From Corallococcus sp. AS-1-6 (lineage in GTDB: Bacteria; Myxococcota; Myxococcia; Myxococcales; Myxococcaceae): 64,000 nucleotides of DNA. Within the stretch, counting starts at the first letter, position 1; every line of letters begins with the position of its first letter. Shown here one piece after another: positions 40,220-48,826 of this stretch. The translations under genes and the position numbers were made by a program. A model generated the notes under the pieces. The model was given only the letters and a program-made list of their open reading frames with translations. It did not search any database and was not told where the DNA came from. The stretch spans positions 248,001-312,000 of the forward strand of contig NZ_JAIQDE010000001.1 of the NCBI RefSeq assembly GCF_020037015.1. The letters run 5' to 3'.

Positions 40220-40440
40220 GAGCGGCGGTCCTTGGGGGCGCCGTCGGTGTAGTCCGCGTCGGTGGTGCCCCGGCGCGAGTGGGGCAGGTGCTTCACGTCC
40301 ACCAGGTCGTCGCCGCGCGACGCCTTGCGGAACGAGTAGACGAACTTGCCCACCGCGTTGCCCAACTGCCCCATCCGGGCGGCCGAGAAGACCACCAGCA
40401 GGATGAAGCCGAGGACGATGAACTCTCCGAGGCCCAGCAT
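40216..40440 (-). CDS. tatA: TatA/E family twin-arginine translocase subunit
   Basis: Small membrane protein of 74 residues: MLGLGEFIVLGFILLVVFSA is the N-terminal transmembrane helix, followed by the amphipathic helix with FRKA and a charged tail. This is the TatA/E plan, pore-forming in folded-protein export. ATG 40440 was chosen; the open frame extends upstream but adds only an Arg-rich segment. tatB and tatC are not adjacent, so this is an orphan copy. A TatB-like role is possible but it lacks the longer acidic tail. Confidence 0.8.
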   Translation of the reverse strand: MLGLGEFIVLGFILLVVFSAARMGQLGNAVGKFVYSFRKASRGDDLVDVKHLPHSRRGTTDADYTDGAPKDRRS

Positions 40441-40559
40441 GCGCCGGACACTGCAATAAACCCACCCCCGAGGCAAGTCGCGCGGCCGCGTCCGCCCCAT
40501 GACGCCCTCGCCACGCCGGCGCTGCCCGTGGGGGGCGTTTGAGCGCACACTGCGCGCCC

Positions 40560-41276
40560 ATGCTCCTGCTCGCTCACCGTGGTGCCAGCGCAGACGCTCC
40601 CGAGAACACCCTGGAGGCCTTCGCGGAGGCCGTGCGCCAGGGGGCTGACGGCGTGGAGCTGGACGCCATGGTGTGCGGCTCCGGCGAGGTGGTGGTGTGC
40701 CACGACGAGCGCCTGGAGCGCCTGGCGGGGCAGCCCTGGGAGGTGCGCGCCACGCCCTGGTGGAAGCTGTCCCGCGCGGACGTGGGCACGCGCCTGGGCT
40801 TCGCCCCCGCGCGCATCCCGCTCCTGGAGGAGGTGCTGGACGCGCTGCCGGAGCACTTCCTGGTCAACATCGAGCTGAAGTGCGACCGCTTCGACGACGG
40901 CGGCCTGGCGGCGGGCGTGGCGAGGCTCTTGCGCGAGCGCGACCTGGCGGGCCGCGTGGTGGTGTCCAGCTTCAACCCGCTGTGCCTCTTCCGGCTGGCG
41001 GCGGTGGCGCCCACGCTGCGCCGGGGCTTCCTCATCGACCCGGACAAGCCCTGGGCGCTGCAGGCGTACGGGCTGAGCCCGCTGGTGTCCTCGCACTCGG
41101 TGCACCCCTTCCACGAGGCGTGCACGCCGGAGCGCGTGGCGGCGTGGAACGACGCCGGCCTGCGCGTGGCGGCGTGGACGGTGGACGACCCCCGGCGCGC
41201 CCGCGAGCTGCGGGACATGGGGGTGTCCTACCTCATCACCAACCGCCCGGGCCGCATCCGCGAGGCCCTGCGCTGA
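40560..41276 (+). CDS. Glycerophosphodiester phosphodiesterase
   Basis: GDPD family enzyme of 238 residues that hydrolyses glycerophosphodiesters to sn-glycerol-3-phosphate and an alcohol. Motifs are HRGAS (6-10, catalytic His) with PENT (14-17), then DGVELD and CHDE containing metal ligands and the second histidine, and late AWTVDD and LITNRPG segments. No signal peptide is seen, so it is likely cytoplasmic. ATG 40560 is preferred over a TTG seven codons earlier. It is divergent from tatA and directly abuts the stop of the convergent barrel gene. Confidence 0.92.
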   Translation: MLLLAHRGASADAPENTLEAFAEAVRQGADGVELDAMVCGSGEVVVCHDERLERLAGQPWEVRATPWWKLSRADVGTRLGFAPARIPLLEEVLDALPEHFLVNIELKCDRFDDGGLAAGVARLLRERDLAGRVVVSSFNPLCLFRLAAVAPTLRRGFLIDPDKPWALQAYGLSPLVSSHSVHPFHEACTPERVAAWNDAGLRVAAWTVDDPRRARELRDMGVSYLITNRPGRIREALR

Positions 41277-42185
41277 CTAGAAGTCCAGGCCCAGCGTGGT
41301 GTTGAAGGCGAAGACGGAGGGCAGGTCGCGGCTGCCGGCGCCCTCCTGGTCGAAGCTGCCCAGGTTGGTGAGGGAGACCTCCGCGCCCAACTGGAGCACG
41401 CCGCCAATGAAGCGCGCGCCCGCGTAGAAGCGCGGGGTGAGGTTGTCGCCCGCGTTCACCCGCGAGTACGGCGCGGAGTTGGTCAGCGCGTCGCGCGAGT
41501 CGTTGCCCGCCGTGTCCGCCGGGGTGCGGCTGGGGTCGAAGTCCAGCGTGCGCGTGGTGGCGCTGACGAAGTTCAGGTCCAGGCCGCCGTAGGGCGTGAG
41601 CGTCACCATGCCGCCCAGGGGGAACTGCTTGCCCACGCCGATGTCCAGGCCCGTGGTGGCCAGGTCCAGGTTGTGCGCGCCGAACAGCTTCGTCACGTGC
41701 AGGCGCAGGCCCACGTCCGGCAGGTACGTGAAGCCCTCGTTGACGGCCCACTTCAGCTCGCCCGTGGCCGTCACCATGCCGCTCTTCTCGATCCAGCCCA
41801 CGCGCCCGCCCAGCTCCAGCGAGAAGGGCAGGCCCTTGCGCACGTGCAGGGAGGGCACCAGCACGGAGCCGGGCTGCTCGGCCTCCGTGGGCAGCGCCAC
41901 GTCCTCCGGGAGCGACACGACGGACAGCTCCGCGTTGAACGCGAAGCCCGAGTGGCCCGTGGTGCGCGGGGGCATCAGGTTCGCGGACGTCATCACCGCG
42001 CCGAACGTGCGCGCGAAGGAGCGGAAGTCCGCGCTGGCTTCGGCGAACTCCGTGTTGGTGATGACGGCAGTGGCGCCCCGGCGCTCGACGCCGAAGCGGG
42101 AAATGACCAGGTCGTTGTCGTCCGCATGGGCCGCGGCCCCTGACAGCGCCGTCGCAAGCACCAGCCACCGACTGAACGTCCGCAT
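41277..42185 (-). CDS. Predicted outer-membrane beta-barrel protein
   Basis: Protein of 302 residues with a signal peptide (about 1-21, cleaved near AHA/D). The mature protein is rich in alternating aromatic/Gly strands and ends in LGLDF, with a terminal Phe typical of barrels recognised by BamA. It resembles porin-like proteins of myxobacteria without a known ligand. Its stop codon begins exactly at the base after the GDPD stop. The 195-base upstream gap contains the nested hairpin that ends the S41 gene. Confidence 0.65.
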   Translation of the reverse strand: MRTFSRWLVLATALSGAAAHADDNDLVISRFGVERRGATAVITNTEFAEASADFRSFARTFGAVMTSANLMPPRTTGHSGFAFNAELSVVSLPEDVALPTEAEQPGSVLVPSLHVRKGLPFSLELGGRVGWIEKSGMVTATGELKWAVNEGFTYLPDVGLRLHVTKLFGAHNLDLATTGLDIGVGKQFPLGGMVTLTPYGGLDLNFVSATTRTLDFDPSRTPADTAGNDSRDALTNSAPYSRVNAGDNLTPRFYAGARFIGGVLQLGAEVSLTNLGSFDQEGAGSRDLPSVFAFNTTLGLDF

Positions 42186-42275
42186 GGGGGAATCACGCCT
42201 CCGGGACGCATGCCGGCCAAGCGGGCGCCCACCTCCGGCGGACCCTAAATCGGCCCTCGATGAAGCGTCAACAAA

Positions 42276-42345
42276 ACGGGCGGCCCTCCTCCAGGGAAAC
42301 GCTCCCCGGTGCGAGGGGAGCGTCCGCTGGAAGTGAGCCGCCCGT
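42276..42345 (-). terminator. Two-tier nested hairpin with T-tract after the S41 gene
   Basis: Outer arms ACGGGCGGC (42276-42284) and GCCGCCCGT (42337-42345) enclose inner arms ACGCTCCCC (42299-42307) and GGGGAGCGT (42315-42323). Read on the minus strand, TTTTGTTG follows the outer stem. It is a good intrinsic terminator for the S41 peptidase gene, with an unusual double stem. Confidence 0.65.
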
Positions 42346-42380
42346 GGGTCAGGCGCTCCGGGGGCGTCCCCGGAGGGGGG

Positions 42381-45300
42381 TTACTGGCGCGGCTTCACCG
42401 GCGTGGTGGCCGCGGCGGCGGGCGTCGTCACCTTCTGCGCCACCTCCGCCGGACGGCGGCGGATGACCAGCGTGCGGCGGCTGGCGAACTCGGTGCTCTC
42501 GCGGGCCACCACCAGCACGTTGTTGTTGCCCTCCTTGAGCGCGAAGTCGGAGGTGAACTTCAGCGTGTTGGGCTCGCCGCCCTTGGGATCCACGGCCTTG
42601 AAGTAGACCTTCTGGTCGTTGACCAGCACGTAGACGTCCAGCAGGCCGTTGGGGTCCTTCACCGCGCCGGTGAGGGTGAACTTGTCGCCGTTCACCACCA
42701 CGCCGCCGTGGGACGGATCCACGTCCAGCTTGATGTCCGGCGGCTGGTGCGTCGTCGTGTAGGCCACCGTCTTGGGCGCCTGGGCCTTGCCGGTCTTCAC
42801 TTCCTTCGCGTCCTGCGTGCGCACGAAGGCGAAGCGGTCCTTCTCCAGCGAGACCTTGTAGTAGCCCTTGGTGGTGGCCTCCAGGGCCAGCGTGGCGCCC
42901 TGCGGCAGCTTCGCCACCGGACGCGCGTCCGCGGTGGGCGAGGCGAACAGCTCCGCCTTGTCGTTGAGCTTCACCAGGCCCTTCTTCGCCTCCAGCGGGG
43001 CCACGGGGCCGTCCTTCACGGGCAACTGGAGCTTCTCCAGGACGAACTCCTCCAGGGGCTCGTCGAGGATGGCCAGCTTCAGCGGGAAGGTGTCGCCCTT
43101 GAAGCCCTTCTTCAGGGACACTTGGAAGCGCGCCGTCTTCGTCTCGCCGGGCTTGATCTCCCCCAGCTTGAAGCGGCCCTTCTCGATGAAGATGTTCGCG
43201 TCGCCGCCGTTCTTGATCTGCGCGAACGAGTCCAGCGCCGGGCCCGCGCCCGTGTTGGTGACGTCCATCACCACCGTGACGTCCTCGCCGCGCTGCACGA
43301 CGCCGTCGCCGTTGCACTCGGCGCAGTCATCCACCACCTGCCAGTTGAAGGCGAACGTGGGGCGGGGCAGCTCCACGAAGGACAGCTCCGACACCAGCGT
43401 GTCGCGCAGCGGGCCGTTGTCGTCGAACAGCTTCACCTTCACGTCGTCGCGGCGGCTGGTGAGGTCCTTGGGCAGGCGCACCTGCACCTTCCAGGACTTC
43501 TTCTCACCCGGGGCGATGGCGCCGAAGAGGAACTCGCGGCGGTCGAGGAACGCGTTGTCGCTCTCCGTCCAGCCACGCACGCGCTTGAGCGGCTCCGTGC
43601 CCTTGTTCTCCACGTTGATGACCATGTCCAACTGCTCGCCGGCGGCGATCTTCGCGTCGGCGCCCGGGGAGAAGCTGGCGTCCAACTGCACGTTCTTGGG
43701 CGTGGGGCCGGGGGTCCAGTCCAGGCCGAGCGCGGCGATGGCGTTGTTGATGCGCTGCTCCTCCTCGTTGCGCTTCTGCTCCACGAACGCCTTGCCCTTG
43801 GCGATCTGCTCGTTGCGCTTCACCGCCGGGACCTTCAGGACGAAGTCGCGGGCGAACTGGACCTCGAAGTCCTCCTTGATCTCCTCCTGGGACTCCGCGT
43901 CGAGCTGGTCGTCCAGGTCCTCGCCCTGGCCGGCCACGTCCACGTCCAGGAGCGGATCATTCTGGCCGTGCTCCTTCTTGTCCTTGGCGCCCGGCTTGGC
44001 GGCGACCTTCTCCTTGGGCTCCTCCTTCTTGGCGGCGGCCTGGGCGGCCTTCTCGTCCACCTTCAGGTACTTGAGGCTGGTGCCCGGCTTCTCGCGGTCC
44101 AGCACCTCTTCGCGCTTCTTGGCGACGGTGGAGGACTCCGGGTTGCCGAAGTGCTGATCCAGGTCCGCCTCGCCCATGGACTTGCGCGGCGCGAACACGT
44201 CTACGCGGTCCGCGGTGACGCGCGTGGGGACCAACTGGATGTCCGGCACGATGCCGACCTCCTGGATGGAGACGTCGCCCGGGGTGAGGTACTTGGCGAT
44301 GGTCAGCTTGAGCGCGCTGTCGTCCGGGAAGTCGTAGAGCACCTGCACGCTGCCCTTGCCGAACGTCTGGCGCCCGATGATGACCGCGCGGTCCAGGTTC
44401 TTGAGCGCGCCCGCGACGATCTCGGACGCGGAGGCGCTGCCCGCGTTCACCAGCACCGCGATGGGGTAGTTCTCCTCGCCGTCCGTCATGCGCGCGCGCT
44501 TCTCCTCGCGCAGCTTGTCGCTGAAGCCCACCGTCGCGACGATGGTGCCCTTGGACAGGAACGTGTCCGACACCTGGATGGCCTGCTCCAAGAGGCCGCC
44601 CGGGTTGCCGCGCAGGTCCAGCACCAGGCCCTTGAAGCCGCCCTTGGCGTCCGCCTGCTTGCGGATGTCCGTCAGCGCCGCCTCCAGGTCGCGCGTGGTG
44701 TTGCCCTGGAAGTTCTTCAGGCGCACGTAGCCCACGCCGCCCGCGAGCAGCTTGTGCTGCACGGACTCAATCGAAATCATGGCGCGCGCCACCGTCATGT
44801 TGCGCGGCTTGTCCCAGCCGTCGCGCTCCACGGTGATGGTGATGCGGCTGTCCACCGGGCCGCGCAGCTTGGACACGGCCTCGTTGAGGTCCATGTTGAC
44901 GGTGGACTCCTCCCCAATCTTCTTGATGCGGTCGTCCTTCTGGATGCCGGCGCGCGACGCGGGCGTCTTGGGCAGCACCTTCACCACGGTGAGGTTGCCC
45001 TCCTTCATCTGGATGACGAAGCCCAGGCCACCGAACTCACCCTTGGTGGACAGCTTCATCTCCCGGTACAGCTCCGGGCGCAGCAGCACCGAGTGCGGAT
45101 CCAGCGTGGAGAGCATGCCGTTGACGGCCGCGTACTCGATGTCCCGCGTCTCCTCGATGGGACGCATGTTCTTGGACAGGAAGTCGAACACGTCCTTCAG
45201 CGCGAAGGACATCTTCCACAGGGAGTCCACGTGGGAGATGTCGAACTCCTTCTGCTTGCCGTTGACGTTGACGTTGAGCTTGCCCGTCTCCGGGTTGCCG

Positions 45301-45623
45301 TCCACGAGCACGTCCGGGACGCTCTTCTCCACGTACTCCAGGGAGGCGATCATCATCTCCTTGGGCTTCACCCGCTTGGGGTCGACGTAGTTCTCCTTCA
45401 CGTAGAGGATGACCTTCGTGAGGACGCGGAGGCTGTTGAGGTCGTGAGGGGCCTTCTCGCCCTTGCCGGCGGAAGGCAGCGCGCCGTCCCAGGAGTCCTG
45501 CCCCGCCTCCGCCGCTCCCACGGTGAGCGGGAGGGGCGCACGGTCACTGCCTGCGAATGCCCAGGCCCCCAACAGAACGGCGACGGCGGTGATGCGGCGG
45601 AAGATACGCGGCATGCGGTTCAT
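42381..45623 (-). CDS. S41 carboxy-terminal processing peptidase with long C-terminal extension
   Basis: Periplasmic protease of 1,080 residues, over twice the usual CtpA length. After a signal sequence it has an S41 module: a PDZ domain with GGLGFVIQ (about 185-260), the DLRGNPGG segment, and the Ser-Lys dyad in SASASEIVAG (Ser about 394) and GRQTFGKGSVQ (Lys about 422). A charged Lys/Glu-rich linker follows (about 520-620), then at least two CARDB-like beta domains (VINVENKGTEPLKRV and VMDVTNTGAGPALD), an SH3-like segment and a final Ig-like domain. ATG 45623 is used; ATG 45614 is an alternative. The C-terminal half probably binds substrate or cell wall, by inference. Confidence 0.88.
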   Translation of the reverse strand: MNRMPRIFRRITAVAVLLGAWAFAGSDRAPLPLTVGAAEAGQDSWDGALPSAGKGEKAPHDLNSLRVLTKVILYVKENYVDPKRVKPKEMMIASLEYVEKSVPDVLVDGNPETGKLNVNVNGKQKEFDISHVDSLWKMSFALKDVFDFLSKNMRPIEETRDIEYAAVNGMLSTLDPHSVLLRPELYREMKLSTKGEFGGLGFVIQMKEGNLTVVKVLPKTPASRAGIQKDDRIKKIGEESTVNMDLNEAVSKLRGPVDSRITITVERDGWDKPRNMTVARAMISIESVQHKLLAGGVGYVRLKNFQGNTTRDLEAALTDIRKQADAKGGFKGLVLDLRGNPGGLLEQAIQVSDTFLSKGTIVATVGFSDKLREEKRARMTDGEENYPIAVLVNAGSASASEIVAGALKNLDRAVIIGRQTFGKGSVQVLYDFPDDSALKLTIAKYLTPGDVSIQEVGIVPDIQLVPTRVTADRVDVFAPRKSMGEADLDQHFGNPESSTVAKKREEVLDREKPGTSLKYLKVDEKAAQAAAKKEEPKEKVAAKPGAKDKKEHGQNDPLLDVDVAGQGEDLDDQLDAESQEEIKEDFEVQFARDFVLKVPAVKRNEQIAKGKAFVEQKRNEEEQRINNAIAALGLDWTPGPTPKNVQLDASFSPGADAKIAAGEQLDMVINVENKGTEPLKRVRGWTESDNAFLDRREFLFGAIAPGEKKSWKVQVRLPKDLTSRRDDVKVKLFDDNGPLRDTLVSELSFVELPRPTFAFNWQVVDDCAECNGDGVVQRGEDVTVVMDVTNTGAGPALDSFAQIKNGGDANIFIEKGRFKLGEIKPGETKTARFQVSLKKGFKGDTFPLKLAILDEPLEEFVLEKLQLPVKDGPVAPLEAKKGLVKLNDKAELFASPTADARPVAKLPQGATLALEATTKGYYKVSLEKDRFAFVRTQDAKEVKTGKAQAPKTVAYTTTHQPPDIKLDVDPSHGGVVVNGDKFTLTGAVKDPNGLLDVYVLVNDQKVYFKAVDPKGGEPNTLKFTSDFALKEGNNNVLVVARESTEFASRRTLVIRRRPAEVAQKVTTPAAAATTPVKPRQ

Positions 45624-45852
45624 CCAAGCTGGGGCGCGAGAGGCGTCCCGGGTGATGCGTGAAAAGCCCTGTGAATCCGAACGGTTCAGCGTGAGCCAAG
45701 GGACCTGGCAGCGGCCGGGCAAGCCTAATCACGGCTTCCTGGTGCTTCAAGGCGTGGCCTTGTCACTAGCGACCGAGAACGTCTGCCGCAGGCAATGCGT
45801 TCCCAAAGCGGCCTGGACGTACGGACACCCGGCATGCCCCTTTATTTCGCGC

Positions 45853-46653
45853 TCAGCCCCGGGCGTCCGGCGGCGGGGGCAGGTCCCCGGCCTCCCGCAG
45901 GGCCCGGTAGAGCAGGGTGCCCCCGACGATGGCCACCGGGAGGAAGAAGGTGTTGAGGATGGGGACCCACAGGAGCAGGTAGACGCCCGCGCCGAAGCCC
46001 AGGCAGAGGGCCCGGCGCTCGCGCAGCATGCGGCGCACCTCGGCGAAGGGGTACAGGTGGCGCGTCATGGGCGCGGCCAGGTGCTCCGCCGCCATCCAGA
46101 GCATGGTCCACAGGCTGGCCAGCACGGTGAACGCCACGCTGCCCAGGCCCGGGACGAGGTTCAGCGGCAGGAGCACCGCCAGCCCCAGGAAGAGCAGCGC
46201 CAGCCGGGCGAGCGTGTGCAACAGCCCCGTTGTCAAACCCCGCAGGAAGGAGGCGGGGGAGAGCACGGCGTCCGCCCCCGCACACTCGGCCTCGGTGGCC
46301 TCCGACACCGGGTCCTGCAGCGGGGTGAGGAGGAGTGGAGGCACCACGTTGGCGCCCACCACCCAGGCGACCAGCGCGCCCAGCACGAGCGCGGTGTACC
46401 AGCCGGCCTGTCCGTACCAGGACTCGGGGCGGGCCCACACGGACTCCAGGAGCCCGGGGGCGTAGCGGTAGAGCAGCACGGCCAGTCCCACCAGGGTGAT
46501 GGCGGTGAGGACCGCGCACAGGCTGGAGAGGAGGAAGAGGCGGCGCGAGCGGAAGATGAGCCCGAAGGCGCGGCCGAGCACCCCCATGCCCTGGAGGAAA
46601 TCCGACAGACGGGGCCGGGGAGACAGGGTGGGGACGGGGGATGCAGGACGCAT
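45853..46653 (-). CDS. EI24/CysZ-like membrane protein
   Basis: Integral membrane protein of 266 residues with four to six hydrophobic helices, matching the EI24 domain family (CysZ-like). CysZ proteins move sulfate in enterobacteria, but most relatives are uncharacterised. ATG 46653 is used; a TTG nine codons upstream is an alternative, and neither has a good ribosome-binding site. It is divergent from gshA, and a sulfur/thiol context would fit sulfate uptake, by neighbour inference only. The 229-base gap (45624-45852) to the S41 gene contains no other gene. Confidence 0.75.
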   Translation of the reverse strand: MRPASPVPTLSPRPRLSDFLQGMGVLGRAFGLIFRSRRLFLLSSLCAVLTAITLVGLAVLLYRYAPGLLESVWARPESWYGQAGWYTALVLGALVAWVVGANVVPPLLLTPLQDPVSEATEAECAGADAVLSPASFLRGLTTGLLHTLARLALLFLGLAVLLPLNLVPGLGSVAFTVLASLWTMLWMAAEHLAAPMTRHLYPFAEVRRMLRERRALCLGFGAGVYLLLWVPILNTFFLPVAIVGGTLLYRALREAGDLPPPPDARG

Positions 46654-46696
46654 GGGGTCGGGGTGCTCAAATGAGGGCAAGGGCCACGGGCCCCGT

Positions 46697-46702
46697 TATA
46701 TA
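46697..46702 (+). promoter_or_regulatory. -10 element of a probable leaderless gshA promoter
   Basis: TATATA ends ten bases before ATG 46713. Transcription starting six to ten bases after it would begin at or next to the start codon, and no ribosome-binding site is present in the gap. A leaderless mRNA is therefore likely. The -35 region is weak. Confidence 0.4.
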
Positions 46703-46712
46703 GGGCGCCCAC

Positions 46713-48050
46713 ATGTCCCTCGACCTCAAGCGCGTGGCCTCCGAGCCCCTCACTTCCGCCGCCCCCCTGGTGGAAGAGCTTCGCAAGGCGGAGAAGCCCC
46801 GGACCGAGCACCGGCTCGGGCTGGAGCACGAGAAGTTCATCTACCCCGTGGGGTCCGCCCAACCCGTGCCCTACGAGGGACCGAACGGAGTGGGGGCCCT
46901 GCTGGAGCGCCTCGCGCCGGGCGGCTACGAGCCCTTCCGCGAGACGCCCCAGTCGCCGGTCATCGCGCTGCAGCGCGGGATGGCGGCCATCTCCCTGGAG
47001 CCGGGCGGGCAGTTCGAGCTGTCCGGCAGCCCGTTCCGCACGGCGCGCGAGGCGCACCAGGAGAACCTGGCGCACCTGAAGGAGACGAAGGCGGCGGCGT
47101 CCGGCCTGGGCCTGCGGCTGGTGGCGCTGGGCTACCGGCCGGTGGGCACGACGGGCGAGATGCCCTGGATGCCCAAGACGCGCTACCAGGTGATGCGCCG
47201 CACGCTGCCGGAGCGCGGCCGGCTGGCGCTGAACATGATGCTGATGACGTCCACCGGGCAGGTGTCCCTGGACTGGGCGGATGAGGCGGACTGCGTGCGC
47301 AAGACGGTGGCGGTGGCGCGCCTGACGCCGCTGCTGGTGGCGCTGTACGCCAACAGCCCGCTCCTGGAGGGCAAGCCCTCCGGCTACATGTCCTTCCGCA
47401 GCCGCGTCTGGGAAGAGGTGGACCCCACGCGCTGCGGCTACCTGCCGTCGTGGTTCGACGGCTCGTTCTCCTATCAGGCGTATGTGGACTGGGCGCTGGA
47501 CGCGCCGCTCCTGTTCCTGCGCCGCGAGGGCGAGTACCGCCACCCGAAGCTCACCTTCCGCCAGCTCATGAAGGAGGGCTACGAGGGCAAGCCGCCGGAC
47601 ATGGGGGACTGGACGGACCACCTGTCCACGCTCTTCCCGGAGGTGCGGCTGAAGAAGGTGCTGGAGGTGCGCGGCGCGGACTGCACCAGCGCGGCCATGA
47701 CGGGGGCCCTGGGGGCCCTCTGGCGCGGCATCCTCTACGACGCCCAGGCGCTGGAGGAGGTGGAGCTGCTCCTGCCCCGGCTGAACTTCACCGAGCACCT
47801 GGCCTTCCACGACACCGCGCGCCGCGAGGGCCTGGCCGGGAAGCTGGGGCCTCGCGAGCTGCACCGGCTGGCCGGGGAGCTGGTGGCCATCGCGAAGCGG
47901 GGGTTGCAGCGGCTGGACCCCGAGGACGCGCCGCTGCTGGCGCCGCTGGAGGCGGTGGCGGCCTCGGGCCGGTCTCCGGCGCAGGCGGTGCTGGACGCGT
48001 GGAAGGAAGATCCGCGTCCGGAAGTGCTGATGACGCGCTTCGAGCTGTGA
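46713..48050 (+). CDS. gshA: Glutamate-cysteine ligase, plant/alphaproteobacterial type
   Basis: First enzyme of glutathione synthesis (ATP + L-Glu + L-Cys to gamma-glutamylcysteine), 445 residues. Family marks include an early GLEHEKF segment with a metal-binding Glu, QRGMAAISLEPGGQFELSG, TRYQVMRRTLPERG, NMMLMTSTGQVSLDW and the PSWFDGSFSYQAYVDWALDAP segment. It belongs to the GSH1 type found in plants and alphaproteobacteria, unlike the E. coli type. gshB is not in the window. A strong hairpin follows the stop. Confidence 0.93.
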   Translation: MSLDLKRVASEPLTSAAPLVEELRKAEKPRTEHRLGLEHEKFIYPVGSAQPVPYEGPNGVGALLERLAPGGYEPFRETPQSPVIALQRGMAAISLEPGGQFELSGSPFRTAREAHQENLAHLKETKAAASGLGLRLVALGYRPVGTTGEMPWMPKTRYQVMRRTLPERGRLALNMMLMTSTGQVSLDWADEADCVRKTVAVARLTPLLVALYANSPLLEGKPSGYMSFRSRVWEEVDPTRCGYLPSWFDGSFSYQAYVDWALDAPLLFLRREGEYRHPKLTFRQLMKEGYEGKPPDMGDWTDHLSTLFPEVRLKKVLEVRGADCTSAAMTGALGALWRGILYDAQALEEVELLLPRLNFTEHLAFHDTARREGLAGKLGPRELHRLAGELVAIAKRGLQRLDPEDAPLLAPLEAVAASGRSPAQAVLDAWKEDPRPEVLMTRFEL

Positions 48051-48061
48051 GGCCGTGAGGC

Positions 48062-48090
48062 CGCGTCCGCGGCGGTGTGCCGCGGACGCG
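48062..48090. terminator. Perfect 12-bp hairpin between gshA and barrel gene
   Basis: CGCGTCCGCGGC (48062-48073) pairs with GCCGCGGACGCG (48079-48090) over a five-base loop GGTGT. It lies 11 bases after the gshA stop and eight bases before the stop of the convergent gene. No T-tract on either side. Confidence 0.7.
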
Positions 48091-48098
48091 ACGGGCCG

Positions 48099-48722
48099 CT
48101 AGAAGCGGCCGCCCACGGTGAGGTTGCCGTTGAAGAGGCTGCCCTTGGCCTCGTCGGTGGTGCCGGGGATGGTGGTCAGGTCCTCGCCGCCGACCAGGCG
48201 GTAGGTGGCGCGCACGCCGGCGGCCAGGTGGCCCATGCGGTATTCGATGCCCGCGGCCAGCGGCCACTCCACCTGCCAGTCATTGCCGTAGGTGGGCCGT
48301 GAGCCCTGGGACGCGTGCAGGTAGCTCAAGCCGAAGCCCGCGCCCACGAAGGGGTGCCACTTGTTGTCGATGAAGGGCCCCAGCTTGGCCACGCCCGAGC
48401 CGTTGTTGCGCCAGATGTGATTGCCGCCGAGGACGCGGGCGTCATTGATGGGGATGTTCTGGCCCTCGTAGCCGAACTCCAGGCCGAGGTACTCCCAGGG
48501 CTGGGCGTTGGCGGTGATGTTGAAGAGCCCGCCCACGCCCGTTTCATTGCCCAGCTTGCCGGTGTAGCCGCCGAAGCCCACGCCCACGTCCAGACCGGGC
48601 GCGAGGTTCTCATTGCCCGCGCTGAACTTGCGTGTCACCTCCGTCGCGTCCACCGCGAGCGCGGGGCCGGCCACGCAGACGCCCGCCACCGCCAGTCCAG
48701 CCACCATCGAAGTCCGTGTCAT
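48099..48722 (-). CDS. Outer-membrane beta-barrel protein, OmpA/OmpW-like size
   Basis: Protein of 207 residues with a signal peptide (core VAGLAVAGVCVAG, cleavage near PALA). The mature protein has alternating Gly/aromatic strands such as LDVGVGFGGYTG and YLGLEFGYEGQN and ends in VGGRF, with the terminal Phe used by the BAM complex. It is probably an eight-stranded small barrel. Substrate unknown. ATG 48722 starts it. Confidence 0.7.
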   Translation of the reverse strand: MTRTSMVAGLAVAGVCVAGPALAVDATEVTRKFSAGNENLAPGLDVGVGFGGYTGKLGNETGVGGLFNITANAQPWEYLGLEFGYEGQNIPINDARVLGGNHIWRNNGSGVAKLGPFIDNKWHPFVGAGFGLSYLHASQGSRPTYGNDWQVEWPLAAGIEYRMGHLAAGVRATYRLVGGEDLTTIPGTTDEAKGSLFNGNLTVGGRF

Positions 48723-48826
48723 GTCCAGGTTCCTCCTGAGGGAAGTGTGGGACCTGGAATGGAAGCTGGGACGGCGGGGCCCGACAGGGCACCTGCCCGC
48801 GCGGTGGAGCCAGGAGGCCGAGGGCC

